The position numbers and the translations under genes are program-made. The notes beneath the pieces are model-generated. The model saw only the letters and a program-made list of their open reading frames with translations. It made no database searches and was not told the origin of the DNA. From assembly GCA_964393035.1 (NCBI GenBank), contig CAYMRX010000005.1, forward strand, positions 186,001 through 250,000: a stretch of DNA of 64,000 bases, read 5' to 3'. Source of the DNA: Tabrizicola_A sp964393035. Lineage in GTDB: Bacteria; Pseudomonadota; Alphaproteobacteria; Rhodobacterales; Rhodobacteraceae. Position 1 is the first letter of the stretch. Every line of letters begins with the position of its first letter. Positions 60,566 to 64,000 of this stretch are shown in pieces.

Positions 60566-60856
60566 TCAGACGCTGAACACATCCGCCCATTCGGGATGTT
60601 TCTTGCGGGTGGCGTTCACAAAGGGGCAAAGCGGCATCACCTTGTAGCCATTGGCGCGGGCATCCGCGACCAGCGCCTCGACCAGTTTCAGCCCCGCCCC
60701 CATGCCGCGAAAGCCATCCGGCACGCCGGTGTGATCGGCGATGACCAGCGTCGGCGAGGTGATGGAGAAGGTCAGCTCTGCCTCCGCGCCCTCATGGCGG
60801 ATGAAAAAGCGACCCTTGGTCGGGCCGCTTTCCTTTTGGACGATGAGATCAGCCAA
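60566..60856 (-). CDS. Small GNAT-like acetyltransferase (YidJ/PF14542 type)
   Basis: A 96-residue, minimal GNAT protein. The acetyl-CoA loop reads VIADHTGVPDGFRGMGAGLKLVEALV, and the C-terminal KVMPLCPFVNATRKKHPEWADVF is the family ending. Members are thought to acetylate small molecules or proteins. It overlaps the end of scoB by 8 bases and so is translated with the CoA-transferase genes. Confidence 0.82.
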   Translation of the reverse strand: MADLIVQKESGPTKGRFFIRHEGAEAELTFSITSPTLVIADHTGVPDGFRGMGAGLKLVEALVADARANGYKVMPLCPFVNATRKKHPEWADVFSV

Positions 60857-61478
60857 CGATCGTCGCCTCGGTCGCGGCGCGCAGTTCCGCCTCGGTTACG
60901 CCTTCGGCGATCTCGACGATCTTCAGGCCGCCCGGCACCACATCCAGAACACCTAGATTGGTGATGATGCGGTTGACCACGGCCTTGCCGGTCAGCGGCA
61001 GGGTGCAGGCTTTCAGCACCTTCGACTCGCCGTGCTTTGAGGTGTGGTCCATCACCACCACCACGCGGCCAACGCCCGCCACAAGGTCCATCGCGCCGCC
61101 CATGCCCTTGACCAGCTTGCCCGGGATCATCCAGTTCGCCAGATCGCCGTTCTCGGCCACTTCCATCGCGCCAAGGATCGCCATGGCGATCTTGCCGCCG
61201 CGGATCATGGCAAAAGACTGTGCCGAATCGAAATAGGCGGTCTGCGGCAGTTCGGTGATGGTCTGTTTGCCGGCGTTGATAAGGTCAGGGTCTTCCTCGC
61301 CCTCAAACGGGAAAGGCCCCATGCCCAGCATGCCGTTTTCCGATTGCAGCGTCACTTCGACGCCTTCGGGGATGTAATTGGCCACCAGCGTCGGAATGCC
61401 GATGCCGAGGTTCACATACCAGCCGTCTTGCAGCTCCTGCGCGGCGCGGGCGGCGATTTGATTGCGGTCCCAAGCCAT
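60849..61478 (-). CDS. scoB: 3-oxoacid CoA-transferase subunit B
   Basis: The beta subunit of succinyl-CoA:3-ketoacid CoA-transferase, which activates acetoacetate with succinyl-CoA. From ATG 61478 it has 209 residues. The family motif with catalytic Glu is seen in LQSENGMLGMGPFP (SENG), preceded by NLGIGIPTLVANYIP. The start overlaps the scoA stop by one base (TAATG). A small acetyltransferase follows. Confidence 0.94.
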   Translation of the reverse strand: MAWDRNQIAARAAQELQDGWYVNLGIGIPTLVANYIPEGVEVTLQSENGMLGMGPFPFEGEEDPDLINAGKQTITELPQTAYFDSAQSFAMIRGGKIAMAILGAMEVAENGDLANWMIPGKLVKGMGGAMDLVAGVGRVVVVMDHTSKHGESKVLKACTLPLTGKAVVNRIITNLGVLDVVPGGLKIVEIAEGVTEAELRAATEATIVG

Positions 61479-62182
61479 TACACAGCCTCCTTCTTGCGGG
61501 TGGTGCGGTTTTCGATGCGCTTTTCGTGGGTGCCTTGGATCAGGCGATGCACATAGATGCCCGGCAGGTGGATGCTGTCGGGGTCCAGTGACCCGAGCGG
61601 CACGATTTCCTCGACTTCGCAGATACAGACCTTGCCCGCGGTTGCGGCGGGCGGGTTGAAGTTGCGGGCGGTCTTGCGGAACACGAGGTTGCCCGACGGG
61701 TCCGCCTTCCATGCCTTGACGATGGAGATGTCGGTGACCAGCCCGGTTTCAAGGATATGTTCCTTGCCGCCGAACACCTTCACATCCTTGCCATCGGCAA
61801 TCACGGTGCCAACGCCGGTGCGGGTGTAAAAGCCACCGATCCCGGCGCCCCCGGCGCGCAGCCGTTCGGCCAGCGTGCCTTGCGGGTTGAATTCCAATTC
61901 CAACTCGCCCGACAGATATTGCCGCATGAATTCGGCATTCTCGCCCACATAGGACGAGATCATCTTCTTCACTTGGCGGGTTTCCAGCAGAACCCCAAGC
62001 CCGAAGCCATCAACGCCCGCATTGTTCGAGGCAATGGTCAGGTTCTTGGTGCCCGCCTTGCGGATGGCGGCGATCAACAGTTCCGGGATGCCGCAAAGGC
62101 CAAAGCCCCCCGATGCGATGGTCATGCCGTCAAACAGCAGACCCTCAAGTGCTGCATCCGCACTTGGATAGACCTTTTTCAT
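61478..62182 (-). CDS. scoA: 3-oxoacid CoA-transferase subunit A
   Basis: The alpha subunit, 234 residues from ATG 62182 after a strong AGGAGGAAATT site. The glycine-rich start GMTIASGGFGLCGIPELLI and the NAGVDGFGLGVLL and EFNPQGTLAERLRAGGAGIGGFYTR motifs are typical of CoA-transferase I. It lies divergent from the PAS-LuxR regulator, with two TACGTA sites in between. The pair fits poly-hydroxybutyrate and ketone-body use. Confidence 0.94.
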   Translation of the reverse strand: MKKVYPSADAALEGLLFDGMTIASGGFGLCGIPELLIAAIRKAGTKNLTIASNNAGVDGFGLGVLLETRQVKKMISSYVGENAEFMRQYLSGELELEFNPQGTLAERLRAGGAGIGGFYTRTGVGTVIADGKDVKVFGGKEHILETGLVTDISIVKAWKADPSGNLVFRKTARNFNPPAATAGKVCICEVEEIVPLGSLDPDSIHLPGIYVHRLIQGTHEKRIENRTTRKKEAV

Positions 62183-62282
62183 GCGAATTTCCTCCTCTGG
62201 CCCCAAGTCCGGGATGTGCCGGGCCATGGGGAAGCATGGCGCGATCCTGAAAGATTGCACTTCGCCCCGCCATCCGTAAGAA

Positions 62283-62300
62283 TACGTATGTTGCTACGTA
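62283..62300. promoter_or_regulatory. Two TACGTA sites between scoA and the LuxR-type regulator
   Basis: TACGTA occurs at 62283-62288 and 62295-62300, 12 bases centre to centre, just 10 bases before the regulator ATG. Both are palindromes. Binding by the adjacent PAS-LuxR protein is the obvious hypothesis. Confidence 0.5.
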
Positions 62301-62310
62301 GGGCGCGCGC

Positions 62311-62883
62311 ATGGCCACCACGATCCGGGATTTCGAGAAACTCGCCTTCCGCCATGCGCCGGATGCGACGCTGATTTTGGCGGACCGGGTCATTTTGCGG
62401 GCAAGCCTGCGGGTGGAGACGGTGTTCGGCTGGAAGGTGGCGGAACTGGAGGGCCAGTCCATCCGGCTCCTGTATCCCGGCCAGACCGATTTCGAGGTGA
62501 TCGGTGCGCGGGCGCGGCGGGCGATGCGGGCGGGCGAGGTGTATCGCGATGAACGCTTCATGCGCCGCAAGGACGGACAGGTGGTGTGGATGGAGGGGCA
62601 GGGCACCGCACTGGACCCCGAAGATCCGCTGCGCCTGGCTGTCTGGACCTATCGGCCGATCGAGGCGGGTGCGGGGGTGGTTTCGGGGGCGCTGGGGCCG
62701 TTGACCCCGACCGAAAAGAAGATCGCGCGTTATCTGGTGAACGGCTTTACCAGCAAGGAAATCGCCCTTGCGCTGGATTGTTCGCCCCGGACGGTCGAGG
62801 TGCATCGTGCCAATATGATCCGCAAGATGGGCGTGAGAAACAGCGCCGAGATGGTGAGCCGCTTGTTGGTTGCGACCGTGTAG
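62311..62883 (+). CDS. PAS-LuxR transcriptional regulator
   Basis: A 190-residue regulator. Residues about 12-110 look like a PAS fold (HAPDATLILADRVILRAS, then VFGWKVAELEGQSIRLLYPG and RDERFMRRKDGQVVWMEG). The last 60 residues are a LuxR helix-turn-helix: LTPTEKKIARYLVNGFTSKEIA and CSPRTVEVHRANMIRKMGV. The signal sensed is unknown; no obvious cofactor residue stands out. It is divergent from scoAB, so control of that operon and of itself is likely. Confidence 0.85.
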   Translation: MATTIRDFEKLAFRHAPDATLILADRVILRASLRVETVFGWKVAELEGQSIRLLYPGQTDFEVIGARARRAMRAGEVYRDERFMRRKDGQVVWMEGQGTALDPEDPLRLAVWTYRPIEAGAGVVSGALGPLTPTEKKIARYLVNGFTSKEIALALDCSPRTVEVHRANMIRKMGVRNSAEMVSRLLVATV

Positions 62884-62926
62884 GGGGCTTTACCTTGGCG
62901 GGCCGTTCACTATGGTGGCCGCGCCC

Positions 62927-63012
62927 GCCCGAGTGGTGGAATGGTAGACACAGAAGACTTAAAATCTTTAGGCCGTATGGCCGTGCCGGTTCGAGTCCGG
63001 CCTCGGGCACCA
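62927..63012 (+). tRNA. tRNA-Leu (anticodon TAA)
   Basis: The acceptor strands GCCCGAG (62927-62933) and CTCGGGC (63002-63008) pair perfectly, and CCA is encoded after the discriminator A. The anticodon arm GAAGA-CTTAAAA-TCTTT gives anticodon TAA. The long variable arm (GGCCGTATGGCC) and the T-arm with GGTTCGAGTCC are as expected for leucine tRNA. Confidence 0.97.
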
Positions 63013-63062
63013 GCAAACGGGCACCAGCAAAGCAGACCACATCAGATTTGAGGACGATGGCG

Positions 63063-63383
63063 ATGATCCTTTACGGCATACCGACCTGCGATACCTGCAA
63101 GAAGGCGCAAAAGGCGCTGGAGGCGGCAGGCCATGCCGTGACCTTCCGGGACATTCGCAAAGATCCGCTGATGGCAACGGAAATTGCCGAGATTGTCGGT
63201 GAATTTGGCGGCCGGATCATCAACAAGCAGTCGACGACCTATCGCGGATTTTCCGATTTCCTGCGCGAATCTGAACCCGAGGCGCAGATCGCTGCACAGC
63301 CGACCGTGATGAAACGCCCGCTTATCAAAGCCGATCGCTGGCATCTGGGGTGGGATGCGGATGTGCAGGCCGCGCTCTTGTAA
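63063..63383 (+). CDS. ArsC/Spx-family thioredoxin-fold protein
   Basis: A 106-residue protein of the arsenate reductase-like family (Spx/MgsR/YffB group). It begins MILYGIPTCDTCKKAQKALE, with a CxxC redox pair, and has QSTTYRGFS, then QPTVMKRPLIK, the family's C-terminal substrate-facing loop. ATG 63063 is 8 bases from AGGA; ATG 63057 is too close. Whether it reduces arsenate or acts as a regulator is unknown. It starts 50 bases after the tRNA. Confidence 0.85.
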   Translation: MILYGIPTCDTCKKAQKALEAAGHAVTFRDIRKDPLMATEIAEIVGEFGGRIINKQSTTYRGFSDFLRESEPEAQIAAQPTVMKRPLIKADRWHLGWDADVQAALL

Positions 63384-63437
63384 TCCCAAATGAAAACGGC
63401 CCCGCAAGGGGCCGATTCCAGGAATTTCCAGATCAGG

Positions 63438-63644
63438 TCAAAGCAGGCGCAGATCGCCGGCCGATTCCTTGCCGTCGCGGCCAGATTGCAGCTCGTAGCC
63501 GATTTTCTGGTTGTCGTTCAGGCCTTTAAGACCCGCACGTTCCACCGCAGAGATATGCACAAACACATCCTTGCCGCCATTATCGGGGGCGATAAAGCCA
63601 TAACCCTTGGTGCTGTTGAACCATTTCACGGTGCCGGTCGGCAT
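63438..63644 (-). CDS. Cold-shock domain protein
   Basis: A 68-residue nucleic-acid-binding protein of the CspA family. The RNP1 motif is KGYGFIAP, and RNP2 is DVFVHISAV; both are intact. It opens MPTGTVKWFNSTKGYGF. It is a single gene with a long non-coding leader region upstream (63645 on), as cold-shock genes often have. A bidirectional terminator lies 250 bases upstream. Confidence 0.94.
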   Translation of the reverse strand: MPTGTVKWFNSTKGYGFIAPDNGGKDVFVHISAVERAGLKGLNDNQKIGYELQSGRDGKESAGDLRLL

Positions 63645-63897
63645 TCCGTCTCTCCTATCTCAACCCTCCCGGGGCGTGATTGCCGCGGGCCGTGCAAGCA
63701 GGTCTTCTTGGGCCACGATAGGCGGTCAGAAAGTCTGTCGTCACTTTGAAAATCATGCCAAAGCTGTCGCCAAAATCAAGCGCGGAATCCATTGGCGAAG
63801 TTCCAACGGCAAAAGGCTGAGAAAAACGATGCGAAATGCGGCATCTGTTGCACGCTTGCGGGGGCGTTTCAGGGGGGTGCATCGCCCACCGCCCATG
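63645..63897. other. Non-coding region upstream of the cold-shock gene
   Basis: No open frame looks real in this 253-base stretch. It should hold the cold-shock promoter and a leader RNA. CCTCCCGGGG-type GC clusters lie near the gene, and an AT-richer part at 63720-63790 may be the promoter. I see no clear -35/-10 pair. Confidence 0.4.
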
Positions 63898-63928
63898 AAA
63901 AACGCCGCCCCCATAGGGCGGCGTTTTT
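63898..63928. terminator. Bidirectional Rho-independent terminator
   Basis: AAAAACGCCGCCC and GGGCGGCGTTTTT pair perfectly over 13 bases around CCATA. Runs of A and T flank the stem on both sides. It follows the partial gene that enters from the right, 17 bases after its stop. Confidence 0.93.
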
Positions 63929-63944
63929 CTGCCTTGGATCTGGA

Positions 63945-64000
63945 TCAATGCGAGGGCGGCAGGGCATCCAGCCCAAAGAGCGCCACCGCCTGATCGAAGC
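63945..64000 (-). CDS. C-terminal end of an unidentified protein
   Basis: Reading leftward from the edge, an open frame gives FDQAVALFGLDALPPSH and stops at 63947-63945, just before the bidirectional terminator. The position of the terminator supports a real gene end. Eighteen residues are too few for identification. Confidence 0.45.
   Translation of the reverse strand, partial: FDQAVALFGLDALPPSH

Noticed and set aside
1..64000. CRISPR arrays, insertion sequences, prophage or integrated plasmid genes
   Set aside because: No regularly spaced repeats, transposase, integrase or phage structural genes were seen; gene content looks like core chromosome.

Overview
The window is GC-rich chromosomal DNA from an alphaproteobacterium, most likely order Rhodobacterales (Rhodobacter/Paracoccaceae type). 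The grounds are a GcrA cell-cycle regulator, a BioMNY-type biotin transporter, PccR-controlled propionyl-CoA genes, a LexA box of the alphaproteobacterial direct-repeat form (GTTC-N7-GTTC), a choXWV/betIA choline module and a tad/cpa pilus cluster. Genes are densely packed, often with 1-8 base overlaps. I see no phage, insertion sequence, CRISPR array or rRNA.

Left part (1-16.9 kb): the start of metR diverges from metF. aroQ follows, then an overlapping pair made of a short acyl-CoA-ligase-like enzyme and a thiolase-like protein that lacks two conserved catalytic residues. These run convergently into the biotin uptake operon bioM-bioN-bioY. Next come gabT, dprA and topA. The choline module follows: choX-choW-choV on the minus strand, and betI-betA on the plus strand, with a clear BetI-type operator between them.

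Propionate part (17-29.8 kb): pccR, a Bcr/CflA exporter and a DUF486 protein on the minus strand; pccB, pccA and methylmalonyl-CoA mutase on the plus strand. TTTGCAAA-type sites precede both pccR and pccB. The plus-strand genes are interspersed with small lipoproteins, two uncharacterised proteins, a 346-base non-coding stretch with the strongest terminator in the window, and a LexA-boxed Y-family polymerase. Propionyl-CoA carboxylase needs biotin, so the biotin transporter nearby fits the physiology, though no shared regulation is visible.

Middle (29.8-48.1 kb): nhaA with a small secreted protein; a minus-strand run ppk-ppx-VOC-GNAT and a TerB/DnaJ protein with an EEP phosphatase; hdaA with an AI-2E-type permease; an AsmA-family protein convergent with gcrA; an RraB-like protein; guaD; mgtE with 5-formyltetrahydrofolate cyclo-ligase.

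Right part (46.7-64 kb): a complete-looking Flp/Tad pilus locus on the minus strand, from two identical Flp pilins and a third pilin-like protein through cpaB, cpaC, an OmpA-like lipoprotein, cpaE, cpaF, tadB, tadC, two TPR lipoproteins and the prepilin peptidase, to an AAA ATPase. No tadE/F/G minor pilins are visible. Beyond it lie a lytic transglycosylase, a small GNAT protein, the scoAB CoA-transferase with a divergent PAS-LuxR regulator, tRNA-Leu(TAA), an ArsC/Spx-like protein, a cold-shock protein and the tail of one more gene. All gene identities come from reading the proteins by eye; no database search was possible.
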